This document shows positions 8,511-16,760 of a stretch of DNA of 64,000 nucleotides, piece by piece. This stretch comes from Clostridiaceae bacterium Marseille-Q3526 (GTDB lineage: Bacteria > Bacillota > Clostridia > Lachnospirales > Lachnospiraceae): contig JAGTTS010000007.1 in assembly GCA_018223375.1 (NCBI GenBank), forward strand, positions 77,711 to 141,710. The letters are read 5' to 3'. Every line of letters begins with the position of its first letter. Within the stretch, counting starts at the first letter, position 1. Below the pieces are notes generated by a model. The model was not told where the DNA came from and did not search any database. It saw only the letters and a list, made by a program, of their open reading frames with translations. A program made the position numbers and the translations under genes.

Positions 8511-8570
8511 AAGAAGAGGAAACATTTTCCTGCTCCGCTTTAAGCTGCAGAAAATGTCTCCTCTTTTTTC
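8511..8570. terminator. Bidirectional terminator between SpoIID-domain gene and pfp
   Basis: Imperfect long hairpin GAGGAAACATTTTC / GAAAATGTCTCCTC with a T-rich tail on the plus strand and A-rich flank serving the convergent gene. Confidence 0.7.
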
Positions 8571-8578
8571 TTTTTCTT

Positions 8579-9799
8579 TTATTTTCTGTACAGGTAGACG
8601 GGAAGGCCGTCTTCCATGATACGGGCGGGCTCTCCTTTGATGAGCGGAAGAGCGTAGGTTAAGAATTCCGGGCTGATATTGGTGCCGTTATCTGTAATCC
8701 ACTCTCTGGGGAAGGTCTTTTCCTGGTTGCAGACCTGATTGACGTCTACCAGAGAACAGGAAAGGCGGTATTCTGCGCCATCCTCTCTGACAAAAGCTAC
8801 CATCATGCCGGTGGATCCGTTTAAGGCGGCCTGAACGCCTGCGGAGCCTGCCATGGCGGCTTCCTCGATATCTGCCGCCGAGACAGTCATGCCGGAACAG
8901 CGCTGGCATACGTTCAGTTCCACGGAACGCACCTTTACATGAAGCTGCTGGCGGACGAAATTCTCCAAAATTTTTCCGCAGCCAGTCAGCATTTTATGGC
9001 CGAAGGTATCGATCTGGGCTTCGTTGGAGTATTCGCAGATAAAGGTTCCGCTGGCGTCGGAGATTCCCTCGGACACACAGACAACTACGTTTGGATTTTT
9101 CTTAAAAGCGGCTTCCAGATCTGCGGCAAACTGCTCCAGGGAAAAATCGGATTCCGGCAGATAGATGAGAAGGGGATTGTCGTTCTCATGCTTTCTGGCC
9201 AGGACGCCTGCGGCGGTGAGCCATCCGGCGTGGCGGCCCATCAGCTCTATGATAGTGACGGATTTCTGCTGGTAGACAGACGCGTCCAGCGCGATTTCAC
9301 GGACCATGGAAGCTGCATACTTGGCGGCGCTTCCAAAACCGGGCGTGTGATCCGTCATAATTAAATCGTTGTCAATGGTTTTCGGCACGCCGATGACGCG
9401 GATACCGCTTTTTACAGCCGCAGCGTAGCGGGACAGCTTGCTTACGGTATCCATGGAGTCGTTGCCGCCAATGTAGAAAAAGTATCCGATATTTAAGGCT
9501 TCAAATTTTCTGAACAGAGTCCGGTACACCTCTGAATTTAAGTCCTCCGGCAGCTTAAAACGGCAGGAACCCAGATAGGCGGCGGGAGTCAGCTTTAAAA
9601 GCTCCAGTTCCCGGCTTCCAAGAGTATGGGACAAATCCAGGTAATGATCGGCCAGGAATCCCTCGATTCCATTCACCATGCCGTAGACCGTATCGATCTC
9701 CTCATCATGCTTCAGACTTTCTGTGACGACTCCGTAAAGACTTGCGTTAATTACTGCAGTAGGACCTCCGGACTGGCCTACAAGTACGTTTTTCTTCAT
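8579..9799 (-). CDS. 6-phosphofructokinase, pyrophosphate-type
   Basis: 406 residues from the start at 9799, chosen because AAGGAGAG lies about 8 bases upstream; an in-frame upstream ATG at 9868 has no such site. The N-terminal VGQSGGPTAVINAS is the nucleotide/pyrophosphate-binding loop. GGNDSMDT replaces the GGDGS of ATP enzymes, and VPKTIDNDL has Lys where ATP-dependent enzymes have Gly. Both are hallmarks of PPi-dependent fructose-6-phosphate phosphotransferases, which run glycolysis reversibly using PPi. TPGFGSAAKYAA and ELMGRHAGWL are further family blocks. It appears monocistronic, with a promoter at 9871-9899. Confidence 0.88.
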   Translation of the reverse strand: MKKNVLVGQSGGPTAVINASLYGVVTESLKHDEEIDTVYGMVNGIEGFLADHYLDLSHTLGSRELELLKLTPAAYLGSCRFKLPEDLNSEVYRTLFRKFEALNIGYFFYIGGNDSMDTVSKLSRYAAAVKSGIRVIGVPKTIDNDLIMTDHTPGFGSAAKYAASMVREIALDASVYQQKSVTIIELMGRHAGWLTAAGVLARKHENDNPLLIYLPESDFSLEQFAADLEAAFKKNPNVVVCVSEGISDASGTFICEYSNEAQIDTFGHKMLTGCGKILENFVRQQLHVKVRSVELNVCQRCSGMTVSAADIEEAAMAGSAGVQAALNGSTGMMVAFVREDGAEYRLSCSLVDVNQVCNQEKTFPREWITDNGTNISPEFLTYALPLIKGEPARIMEDGLPVYLYRK

Positions 9800-9870
9800 T
9801 GTAACAGCTCTCTCCTTTATGTTTTCTGGCAGATGCCCGTAAATGAATCCCGCGGACGGCAGCCGCACTT

Positions 9871-9899
9871 ATTTTATAATAGGAAGCCGGATATTTCAA
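9871..9899 (-). promoter_or_regulatory. Promoter of pfp-type gene
   Basis: On the minus strand TTGAAA (9899-9894), 17 bases, TAAAAT (9876-9871), 72 bases before the start codon. Confidence 0.45.
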
Positions 9900-9993
9900 C
9901 CGTTTCCCTGTATTTCAGGGGAGTTTAGGAGAAAAAGGGAAGAAATTCCGATTGGGAAATGAAAAATTTGTGTAAAACAAACAGGAAAAAATA

Positions 9994-10048
9994 TCACAAA
10001 CTTTTGACAAAAGCAGTATTTTAGATTTTACAAACCAAGAGCTATACT
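9994..10048 (+). promoter_or_regulatory. pst promoter with Pho-box-like repeats
   Basis: TCACAAA (9994), TGACAAA (10005) and TTACAAA (10028) are spaced 11 and 23 (about 2 x 11.5) bases apart, reminiscent of the 11-base-period TTAACA-type repeats bound by PhoP/PhoB response regulators. A TATACT -10 lies at 10043-10048 without a good -35, as expected for an activated promoter. Phosphate control is inferred; no phoPR genes are in the window. Confidence 0.5.
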
Positions 10049-10165
10049 ATAGCTGTTCCCGAGGGAACGAAAGAAAACAGAGAGCTGTTAAGATGCAGCC
10101 GAGCGAAAACGGAAAAAACGCACAGAGACCTGGACGGGTCCGCGAGAGAAGAGGAGAATAAAATT

Positions 10166-11101
10166 ATGAAAAAAATGATTGCGCTTATGACAGCAGGAGC
10201 TATGGCAGTGAGCATGACAGCATGCGCAGGTTCCGACACAAAGGAGACGACAAAAACAGCCGGTACAGAGGCTGGCACAAATACAGAGGCAGACACAGAA
10301 GCCGCTGAGGCAGACGAGGATCTGACAGGAACCATTACAGCGGCAGGTTCCTCTGCATTAAAGCCATTAGTAGACGACGCGGCAGATATGTTCGCAGAGA
10401 AATATCCGAACATTGCCATCACCATCGACGCAGGCGGTTCCGGAGAGGGCTTAAAGCAGGTGTCCGAGGGAACGGTTAACATTGGAAATTCCGACGTTCC
10501 GGCGGAGGACAAGCTGGAGCCGGATCAGGCGGCAGAACTGGTAGATCACCAGGTATGCGTCGTTACCATGGCGCCAATCGTAAACAACGACGTCTACGAG
10601 GCAGGCGTGACAGACCTGACAAAGGAGCAGTTAATCAGCATTTTTACAGGGGAGACAAAGAACTGGAGCGAGGTCGGCGGACCAGACGAAGAGATTGTGC
10701 TTGTGACACGCCCCACATCCTCCGGTACGAGAGCAACTTTCCAGAAATACGCCCTGGACGGCCAGGAGGAGGCTTCCAACGCGGCTATGGAGACAGACGA
10801 TTCCGGAGTTCTTCTCCAGAATGTAAAGGACACAGAGGGAGCAATCGGATACGTTGCCTTATCTTACCTGACAGGAGACGCGGGAGTGTCTACTCTGGCA
10901 ATCGACGGAGTGGAGCCGACTCTGGAAAATACATACAGCGGAGATTATCCGGTATGGACCTATGAGCATATGTACACAAAGGGCGAGCCGGACGAGGTGA
11001 CAAAGACGTTTATCGACTACATTATGTCTGACGAGTACGGCGAGCAGATGGAGACATTAGGCTACGGCGTATCCTCTAAAATGACAGTAACCGAGCACTA
11101 A
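10166..11101 (+). CDS. pstS: Phosphate ABC transporter substrate-binding lipoprotein
   Basis: 311 residues. The lipoprotein signal ends MAVSMTACAGS, so the cleaved protein would be lipid-anchored on the cell surface. A Thr/Glu/Asp-rich linker follows, then a periplasmic-binding fold: AAGSSALKPLVDDAADMF, DAGGSGEGLKQVSEGTVNIG and RPTSSGTRATFQKY are phosphate-binding blocks of PstS. It captures phosphate and delivers it to PstCA. GAGGAG precedes the ATG. It is first gene of the pst operon, with an attenuator-like hairpin separating it from pstC. Confidence 0.93.
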   Translation: MKKMIALMTAGAMAVSMTACAGSDTKETTKTAGTEAGTNTEADTEAAEADEDLTGTITAAGSSALKPLVDDAADMFAEKYPNIAITIDAGGSGEGLKQVSEGTVNIGNSDVPAEDKLEPDQAAELVDHQVCVVTMAPIVNNDVYEAGVTDLTKEQLISIFTGETKNWSEVGGPDEEIVLVTRPTSSGTRATFQKYALDGQEEASNAAMETDDSGVLLQNVKDTEGAIGYVALSYLTGDAGVSTLAIDGVEPTLENTYSGDYPVWTYEHMYTKGEPDEVTKTFIDYIMSDEYGEQMETLGYGVSSKMTVTEH

Positions 11102-11136
11102 GAGAGAAAGCGCCAGCTTTTGCAGCAGATAAGGAT

Positions 11137-11179
11137 AAAGGGGGAGAGCCGGGGAGCGTCCTTTGGCTTCCCCCTTTTT
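11137..11179 (+). terminator. Attenuator-like hairpin between pstS and pstC
   Basis: AAAGGGGGAGAGCC (11137-11150) can pair with GGCTTCCCCCTTT (11165-11177), followed by a T run. Placed between pstS and pstC, partial termination here would leave the binding protein in excess over the permease. Confidence 0.6.
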
Positions 11180-11222
11180 GAGAGCTTCTGTTCTGGGACT
11201 GCTGAGCGGGCCAGGAGGATAT

Positions 11223-12161
11223 ATGGATAGGACAAAAGGAAAAAGCATGTTTGCCAAGGAATATTTCTGGCGGGATCTGATGACGGCCTGCGGTTTATTT
11301 GTGATTGTCCTCACAATCGGAATCGGAGGATTCCTGGTATACAAGGGTTCCGCTACGTTTTTAACCTACGGCCATTCCCTCTGGGAGTTCTTAGGCTCCG
11401 CAGAGTGGTCTCCGGCTGACAATTCAGAAGGCGGAGGAATGGTCGGAGCGCTGATTTTTGTGACAGGCTCTCTGTGTACCTGCGGCCTGGCCCTTTTAAT
11501 CGCAGCTCCCTTTTCGCTGGGATCCGCCATTTTTATCACAGATATTTCGCCCAGGTTCGGAGAAAAATTTTACCGTCCGGTTGTGGAGATTTTTGCAGGG
11601 ATCCCCTCGGTTGTATATGGATGGGTAGGTCTTACCGTGCTGGTTCCGGCCATTAAAACGGTGTTCGACCGGCAGGTGGGACACTCGATTCTGGCGGCGG
11701 GAATCGTGCTGGCGGTAATGATTTTCCCGACCATCACTACGGTAGCCGCAGACGCGCTGAAGGCGGTTCCTAAGGAGTGCCGCATGGCGGCCTACGGCCT
11801 GGGTTCTACCAGATGGCAGACGATTTATAAGATCGTGGTTCCGGCGGCGGCTCCAGGCATTATTTCAGGCATTATTCTGGGACTTGCCAGAGCGTTCGGA
11901 GAGGCCCTGGCGGTAGCCATGGTAATCGGACAGACCACGGCTCTTCCAACCAGTATTTTTTCAACTACAAAGACGCTCACCACAGAGATAGCGGCCCAGA
12001 TGGGAAACGCGATGGAGGGAGGAGAGATGAAATCCGCCCTCTGGTCCATGGCTCTGCTTTTGTTTCTCATTTCTCTGCTGTTCATTTTCCTGATTCACCG
12101 TGTCTCTGCGGCGCGGACAGAGGATGACGGCAGAAAAACTGCCGGAAAGGGAGGAAAATAA
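11223..12161 (+). CDS. pstC: Phosphate ABC transporter permease
   Basis: 312 residues with about six membrane spans. YPVL-type binding-protein-dependent permease features include the EAA-like segment ADALKAVPKECRMAAYGLGS followed by TRWQTIYKIVVPAAAPG and ARAFGEALAVAMVIGQ. It pairs with PstA to form the phosphate channel. The start at 11223 has AGGAGG four bases upstream; a further in-frame ATG at 11163 lies within the upstream hairpin. It is followed two bases later by pstA. Confidence 0.92.
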   Translation: MDRTKGKSMFAKEYFWRDLMTACGLFVIVLTIGIGGFLVYKGSATFLTYGHSLWEFLGSAEWSPADNSEGGGMVGALIFVTGSLCTCGLALLIAAPFSLGSAIFITDISPRFGEKFYRPVVEIFAGIPSVVYGWVGLTVLVPAIKTVFDRQVGHSILAAGIVLAVMIFPTITTVAADALKAVPKECRMAAYGLGSTRWQTIYKIVVPAAAPGIISGIILGLARAFGEALAVAMVIGQTTALPTSIFSTTKTLTTEIAAQMGNAMEGGEMKSALWSMALLLFLISLLFIFLIHRVSAARTEDDGRKTAGKGGK

Positions 12162-12163
12162 GT

Positions 12164-13039
12164 ATGGCGGAAAAGAGAATTGCCCGCGCCAGAAATATAG
12201 ACGCTTTTATGACAGCGGTTTTTTATGCCATTGCCATTTTTTTCTTCACGCTGCTGGCAGCGTTTGCGGGAAAGGTGATTATTGGAGGACTGATGGGGGC
12301 CACGCCGGAGATGTTCCGGTTTGCCAGAAAGGGCAGCATTGGAAATCAGTTGTTTAACACGGTGTATCTTGTATTTATTTCCCTTGCCGTGTCTGTTCCC
12401 CTGGGAGTCTGCGCAGGCATTTACCTGGCCATGTACGCCAAGGAAGGACCTGTGACAAAGTTTTTGAGAATGTGTATCGAAACCCTGTCGTCCCTGCCGT
12501 CCATCGTGGTGGGACTGTTCGGATACCTGGTATTTCTTGTTTTTTTCGGAATGGGAAAGAGCCTGATGGCGGGAGCGCTGTCCGTGTCGATTCTGACGCT
12601 TCCTCTGATTACCACCACCACAGAGGACGCGCTGAAAGGACTTCCGGCGGGATATTACCACGCCAGCCTGGGACTGGGAGCCACCAGATGGCAGAGTATT
12701 TTTCATGTGCTTCTGCCGGCCTGTCTGCCGAGAATTATGACGGGCGTTATCCTGGCGGCTGGCAGAGGCTTCGGAGAGGCGGCGGCCCTTCTCTACACTA
12801 CAGGATCTGGTACCTCATTAAAGTGGGGCAACTGGAATCTGTCTGCGCCCACCTGTCCCTTAAACCCCTTCCGCCCGGCGGAAACTCTGTCTATCCAGAT
12901 CTGGAATCTCCAGGTAAACGGACAGGACAGGGCCCTGGCCAACTGCGCCTCCGCCGTGCTGATGCTGTTAGTGCTGGCGTTCAGCATTGGCGCTAACGTG
13001 TGGAGCAGCAGGCTGAAAAAGAAGCACGCGGGAGAGTAG
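12164..13039 (+). CDS. pstA: Phosphate ABC transporter permease
   Basis: 291 residues with about six membrane spans. The cytoplasmic loop EDALKGLPAGYYHASLGLGA then TRWQSIFHVLLPACLPRIM is the EAA motif contacting PstB, and AAGRGFGEAAALLYT is a conserved PstA block. It forms the phosphate permease with PstC in the cytoplasmic membrane. It begins two bases after pstC ends, within the GGAGG-bearing 3' end of pstC, indicating translational coupling. Confidence 0.92.
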   Translation: MAEKRIARARNIDAFMTAVFYAIAIFFFTLLAAFAGKVIIGGLMGATPEMFRFARKGSIGNQLFNTVYLVFISLAVSVPLGVCAGIYLAMYAKEGPVTKFLRMCIETLSSLPSIVVGLFGYLVFLVFFGMGKSLMAGALSVSILTLPLITTTTEDALKGLPAGYYHASLGLGATRWQSIFHVLLPACLPRIMTGVILAAGRGFGEAAALLYTTGSGTSLKWGNWNLSAPTCPLNPFRPAETLSIQIWNLQVNGQDRALANCASAVLMLLVLAFSIGANVWSSRLKKKHAGE

Positions 13040-13111
13040 GGCCTGCGCAGGAAATATCATTCATAAGCAGGAAACTAAACGCAGATCACAGTACATGGAA
13101 AGGAAAGAAGC

Positions 13112-13873
13112 ATGGGAGAAGCGACGGTAAAATTTGATATCTCAGAGCTGAATCTCCACTACGGAGAGTTCCACGCCCTGAAAAATATAAATATGAAGAT
13201 AGATGCAAACCAGATCACAGCCTTTATCGGGCCGTCCGGCTGCGGAAAATCTACTTTTTTAAAAACGCTCAACCGGATGAACGACATGGTGGAGAACGTA
13301 AAAATCGACGGAACGGTCCGCCTGGACGGAACCGATATTTTTAAGGAGATGGATGCCATCACGCTGCGCCACAGAGTGGGAATGGTATTCCAGCAGCCGA
13401 ATCCGTTTCCGAAAAGCATTTACGACAACGTGGCCTACGGGCCGAGGATCTTCGGAATTAAGAAGAAGGATCAGCTGGATGAGATTGTGGAGCGGAGCCT
13501 CCGCCAGGCGGCTATCTGGGACGAATTAAAGGATCGCCTCCACAAGAGCGCCATGGGGCTGTCCGGGGGACAGCAGCAGAGGCTGTGCATTGCCAGAACT
13601 CTGGCCGTAGAGCCTGAGGTGATTCTGATGGACGAGCCCACCTCCGCCCTGGATCCGATTTCTACCTCCAAGATCGAGGATCTGGCCATGGAACTGAAAG
13701 AAAAGTACACGATTATTATTGTCACCCACAATATGCAGCAGGCTGCCAGAATCTCCGATCAGACCGCCTTCTTCCTGCTGGGAGAGTGCGTGGAATTCGG
13801 CGACACCGGGGAAATGTTCGCCATGCCGAAGGACAAGCGGACAGAAGATTACATTACAGGGAGGTTTGGTTGA
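13112..13873 (+). CDS. pstB: Phosphate ABC transporter ATP-binding protein
   Basis: 253 residues, typical length. Walker A GPSGCGKST, Q-loop FQQPNPFPKSIYDNVAYGPR (characteristic of PstB), signature LSGGQQQRL, Walker B VILMDEPTSALD and switch histidine in VTHNMQQAARISD. It hydrolyses ATP to drive phosphate import through PstCA. AAAGGAAAG lies upstream of the ATG. Its stop codon shares the final A with the phoU start codon. Confidence 0.95.
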   Translation: MGEATVKFDISELNLHYGEFHALKNINMKIDANQITAFIGPSGCGKSTFLKTLNRMNDMVENVKIDGTVRLDGTDIFKEMDAITLRHRVGMVFQQPNPFPKSIYDNVAYGPRIFGIKKKDQLDEIVERSLRQAAIWDELKDRLHKSAMGLSGGQQQRLCIARTLAVEPEVILMDEPTSALDPISTSKIEDLAMELKEKYTIIIVTHNMQQAARISDQTAFFLLGECVEFGDTGEMFAMPKDKRTEDYITGRFG

Positions 13874-14535
13874 TGAGAACGAATTTCGACAGACAGTTAA
13901 ACGATCTGGAAAAACAGCTGATCAAGATGGGCGGACTGTGCGAGGAGGCCATCTCCTTATCTGCCAGAGCGCTTGGCGGCGAGGGCAGCGCGGAGCTTGC
14001 GAAGCAGGTGCACCGGCTTGAGGACGAGATCAACAATATGGAGCGGGAAATAGAAAACAGCTGTATGACGCTGCTTCTGCGCCAGCAGCCCATTGCCCAC
14101 GATCTGAGGAACGTATCGGCGGCTCTTCGGATGATCGCAGACCTGGAGCGGATTGGAGATCAGGCGGACGATATCGCAGAATTGGTGCCGAGGATTGCCA
14201 GAAGCGGACTTCAGAGCAAGGTTCATATTAACCAGATGGCCATGGCCGCCGTTTCCATGGTTATGAACAGTGTGGAGGCCTTCGTAAAAGAGGATCTGGC
14301 TCTGGCCAGAAAGGTGCAGGCAGATGACGATGAGGTAGACCGCCTGTTTGACTGCGTCAAAGAGGAGCTGATGAAGCTGATTGAGGAAAAGGGGATCGGA
14401 GCGGAGGAAGCTCTGGACTTTCTGATGGCCGCCAAATATCTGGAACGGATTGGCGATCACGCGGTCAATGTGGCGGAGTGGGTGGAGTATTCCATTACCG
14501 GAAACCATAAAACGGGGGAAACGCCTCAGATATAA
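13873..14535 (+). CDS. phoU: Phosphate transport system regulatory protein PhoU
   Basis: 220 residues, two PhoU helical-bundle repeats. LEDEINNMEREIENSC in the first and QADDDEVDRLFDCVKEELM in the second carry the metal-binding ExxxD-type pattern; RMIADLERIGDQADDIAE and YLERIGDHAVNVAEWVEY are the paired repeat ends. PhoU dampens uptake by PstSCAB and signals phosphate status to a PhoR-type kinase, which is not present here. The start overlaps the pstB stop (TGATG), with AGGGAGG upstream. Confidence 0.92.
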   Translation: MRTNFDRQLNDLEKQLIKMGGLCEEAISLSARALGGEGSAELAKQVHRLEDEINNMEREIENSCMTLLLRQQPIAHDLRNVSAALRMIADLERIGDQADDIAELVPRIARSGLQSKVHINQMAMAAVSMVMNSVEAFVKEDLALARKVQADDDEVDRLFDCVKEELMKLIEEKGIGAEEALDFLMAAKYLERIGDHAVNVAEWVEYSITGNHKTGETPQI

Positions 14536-14549
14536 ATTGATTCAGCCAG

Positions 14550-14585
14550 CGGGCAGCGGTTCACATAAGGATCGCTGCCCGTTTT
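14550..14585 (+). terminator. Terminator of the pst-phoU operon
   Basis: Nine-base-pair stem CGGGCAGCG / CGCTGCCCG followed by TTTT. Confidence 0.8.
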
Positions 14586-14620
14586 CTGCGTGAAATATTG
14601 ACAAGAAAAAATTCGGCTCT

Positions 14621-14740
14621 GCAGAATTCTCCGCCTGCGGTGGGCTGCTCAGCAGCATAATACCGCACCGCCGCAGTGTGATTCCTGCGGAGCATTTTTT
14701 ATTTCATAGGACGCGCTTTTTCCTATGAAATAAAAAAATA
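14621..14740. repeat. Dispersed palindromic repeat element, copy 1
   Basis: Noncoding, with several nested inverted repeats: CTCCGC...GCGGAG, GCTGCTCAGCAGC, and a terminal palindrome TTTCATAGGA / TCCTATGAAA. Positions 14681-14702 are the exact reverse complement of 41521-41542 (22 bases), and TTTATTTCATAGGA also recurs there. It looks like a REP/MITE-like intergenic element, also possibly acting as a bidirectional terminator. Confidence 0.65.
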
Positions 14741-14781
14741 CCCCGCCTGCTGCACAAGGCCAACAAGCGAGGTATTAAAAA
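14733..14781 (-). terminator. Minus-strand terminator-like hairpin
   Basis: On the minus strand AATACCTCGCTTG can pair with CAGGCGGGGTATT, followed by TTTTTTATTT. I found no convincing gene upstream on the minus strand (14782-14925 holds nothing recognisable), so it may end a short unidentified transcript or be part of the adjacent repeat. Confidence 0.45.
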
Positions 14782-14925
14782 GGGGAGGATAAGTATTCAA
14801 AACTTTCTCTTTTGTTGATATTACTATTATGGACAAAAAGAGAGAGGATATACAGGAAAGATAAATTTTTATGATCGTTCCAGATCTTCCCCTATTGTAA
14901 AACTGTATTGGCAAAGCGAAATTCA

Positions 14926-14954
14926 TTGCAAAATGTCAGGACTTGTTATATACT
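14926..14954 (+). promoter_or_regulatory. Promoter of SEC-C protein gene
   Basis: TTGCAA (14926-14931), 17 bases, TATACT (14949-14954), about 80 bases before the ATG. Confidence 0.6.
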
Positions 14955-15035
14955 GATAGGGAACTTTCCCGTATCCAGGGCGCTTGCAGCCAGGAGGCGG
15001 GAATGGTTGATTAGAAAAAGAATGGAGCGGTTATT

Positions 15036-15545
15036 ATGACATTACTGGAGAACTGGAGAAACCTCGCATACGGCGACGGACTCGACGATAAAAAAAGAGA
15101 AGAACTGTGGTCCGGATACTTTGCGATTGAGAAGGGCATTTACGAGCAGATTCTTTCCAACCCTGCAGAAGTGGTAGAGGGAACCGTGAAGGAGCTGGCT
15201 GAGAAGTACGGCACAGAAGTTCTGATTATGACAGGTTTCTTAGACGGAATCAACGAGAGTTTAAAGGGCTATGAGAATCAGATCGAGACTATGGATGAGA
15301 ACACGGTAGTAAAGATTGAGATCGACCCGGAGAAGCTCTACTGGAATATGGTTGAGGCTAAGGCAGAGTGGCTGTACAGCCTTCCGCAGTGGGATGCGAT
15401 TCTGACTCCTGAGAAGAGAAAAGAGCTCTACAGAGACCAGAAGGCTTCCGGTACTGTACGCAACGAGCAGAAGGTTTACCCGAACGATCCATGTCCATGC
15501 GGCAGCGGAAAGAAGTACAAGAAGTGCTGCGGAAAGAATAAATAA
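15036..15545 (+). CDS. SEC-C motif protein
   Basis: 169 residues. The C-terminal DPCPCGSGKKYKKCCGKN is a complete SEC-C motif (CxCxSGxxxxxCC), a zinc-binding tail first described in SecA that contacts ribosomes or SecB-like partners. The rest is acidic and helical (AIEKGIYEQILSNPAEVVEG, MTGFLDGINESLKGYENQIE) and I do not recognise it beyond similarity to uncharacterised Lachnospiraceae SEC-C proteins. Cytosolic; no signal or membrane segment. Single gene between its own promoter and terminator. The specific role is unknown. Confidence 0.8.
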   Translation: MTLLENWRNLAYGDGLDDKKREELWSGYFAIEKGIYEQILSNPAEVVEGTVKELAEKYGTEVLIMTGFLDGINESLKGYENQIETMDENTVVKIEIDPEKLYWNMVEAKAEWLYSLPQWDAILTPEKRKELYRDQKASGTVRNEQKVYPNDPCPCGSGKKYKKCCGKNK

Positions 15546-15561
15546 AAGAATAAATAACAGT

Positions 15562-15606
15562 AAAAAGCACAGACGCTGTGATATCAGCTGCGCCTGTGCT
15601 TTTTCT
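15562..15606. terminator. Terminator (shared by convergent genes)
   Basis: AAAAAGCACAG / CTGTGCTTTTT stem with T tail. It overlaps the end of the convergent membrane-protein gene. Confidence 0.75.
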
Positions 15607-16564
15607 TTTTTTTATGCTTTCTTCTGGAAAGAGGAGGCCGGTCTCCATCTGCAATCCCTGGATTCTGCGCTCTTAAACTCTCTTCCAGCTCTCTGGCGGC
15701 CTCATAGGAGGGACAGGAAAAGCGGAAGCGCTTTCCGTCGGAGGCCGCCGCGCAGAAGAGAACGGCGGAGCGGGATTTCCTGACAGCCGTCCAGATAATC
15801 TGATCGGTGGGGATCAGGCGCGTTCCGGCTCCGTCAAGAAACAGAAGCAGGGAGGAGGACAGAAGCAGTTTTCCGGCCCGCTTGACTTTGCTGGCAGAGG
15901 AGAGAGCGGTCTCCGTCTGCTGGAGAGCCTGACAGGCCTCCTCTCTGTCTGCCATGTATCGGAACGCTGGGGAAGCCAGCGGAAAGGCCAGACAGAACAG
16001 AGACCAGAACAGCTCGGCCAGCCCGCAGGCCAGACAGAGATTGGCTGCCATTCTTCCTATGAAATTCAGGTAGAAGGCTGAGGGAAGGGCAGAAACCGCA
16101 TAGACAGAGGTTACCTCTTCAAGAGAGCTGACCTTCCATCCAAGAGCTGACGCCATCGTTTCCAGAAGAGCCTGATACTCAGAAGTTTTCAGCTCGATCA
16201 GCCGCCCGTGAATATCCAGGCTTTCAATGGAGGGAGTGGGAAGCTCCCCGTTTTTTGCGTCTAACAGGTAGAACTGGCAGAAGCCGTCCACCAGGGTGTA
16301 GTAGTAATGGCCGCTTACCGAACCATTGACATAATAGTCCAGTCCGGCGTACTGCAGATCCTCGGCCCTGACACGGACGCAGGGGAGAAGCTTATTGTAG
16401 AAATTTTCATAGCGGCTTTTGTAGTTTACAGGCCGCTGCCGGAAAATATTGTCCCTGGGAGTCAGGGAGAGAACAAACAGAGAGGCGGCTATGGCCAGAA
16501 GCGGCAGAATCAGTCTCCGGATCAGATCCCGCCGTATATCTGCAATAATAAAGCTGTTTTTCAT
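15584..16564 (-). CDS. Membrane protein of unknown function
   Basis: 326 residues. There is an N-terminal hydrophobic segment (LILPLLAIAASLFVLSL), a soluble middle with HYYYTLVDGFCQFYLLD, a second hydrophobic region (NLCLACGLAELFWSLFCLAF), and a very basic C-terminal tail (SRRKHKKKKKHRRS). The orientation is probably two-pass with a PH-like or C-terminal cytosolic domain (TDQIIWTAVRKSRSAVLFCA), but I cannot name a family. A weak GGAAG precedes the ATG. It appears to be transcribed alone. Confidence 0.65.
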   Translation of the reverse strand: MKNSFIIADIRRDLIRRLILPLLAIAASLFVLSLTPRDNIFRQRPVNYKSRYENFYNKLLPCVRVRAEDLQYAGLDYYVNGSVSGHYYYTLVDGFCQFYLLDAKNGELPTPSIESLDIHGRLIELKTSEYQALLETMASALGWKVSSLEEVTSVYAVSALPSAFYLNFIGRMAANLCLACGLAELFWSLFCLAFPLASPAFRYMADREEACQALQQTETALSSASKVKRAGKLLLSSSLLLFLDGAGTRLIPTDQIIWTAVRKSRSAVLFCAAASDGKRFRFSCPSYEAARELEESLRAQNPGIADGDRPPLSRRKHKKKKKHRRS

Positions 16565-16689
16565 AAATCAAATCTTCCAATCTTAACGTCCCTGTGAGAG
16601 ACGCTGTTTCCTGCCGCCAGCAGACTTTTTGCACGCCAGCAGACAGCACCATAAGTATACGCAAAAAAACTCCAATAATCAATAACCGG

Positions 16690-16718
16690 TTGCTTTTCAC
16701 ATGAAATATTGTTATGAT
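16690..16718 (+). promoter_or_regulatory. Promoter of methyltransferase-hslO unit
   Basis: TTGCTT (16690-16695), 17 bases, TATGAT (16713-16718). The predicted start near 16725 excludes the in-frame ATG at 16701 as a usable start codon. Confidence 0.65.
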
Positions 16719-16760
16719 TTAATACGAAAAAGCTACAATGTTATGAGCAGGAGGAACACT

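Noticed and set aside
14723..14926. 67-codon minus-strand frame between phoU and the SEC-C gene
   Set aside because: Contains the terminator-like hairpin within its coding part and no ribosome binding site; not credible as a gene.
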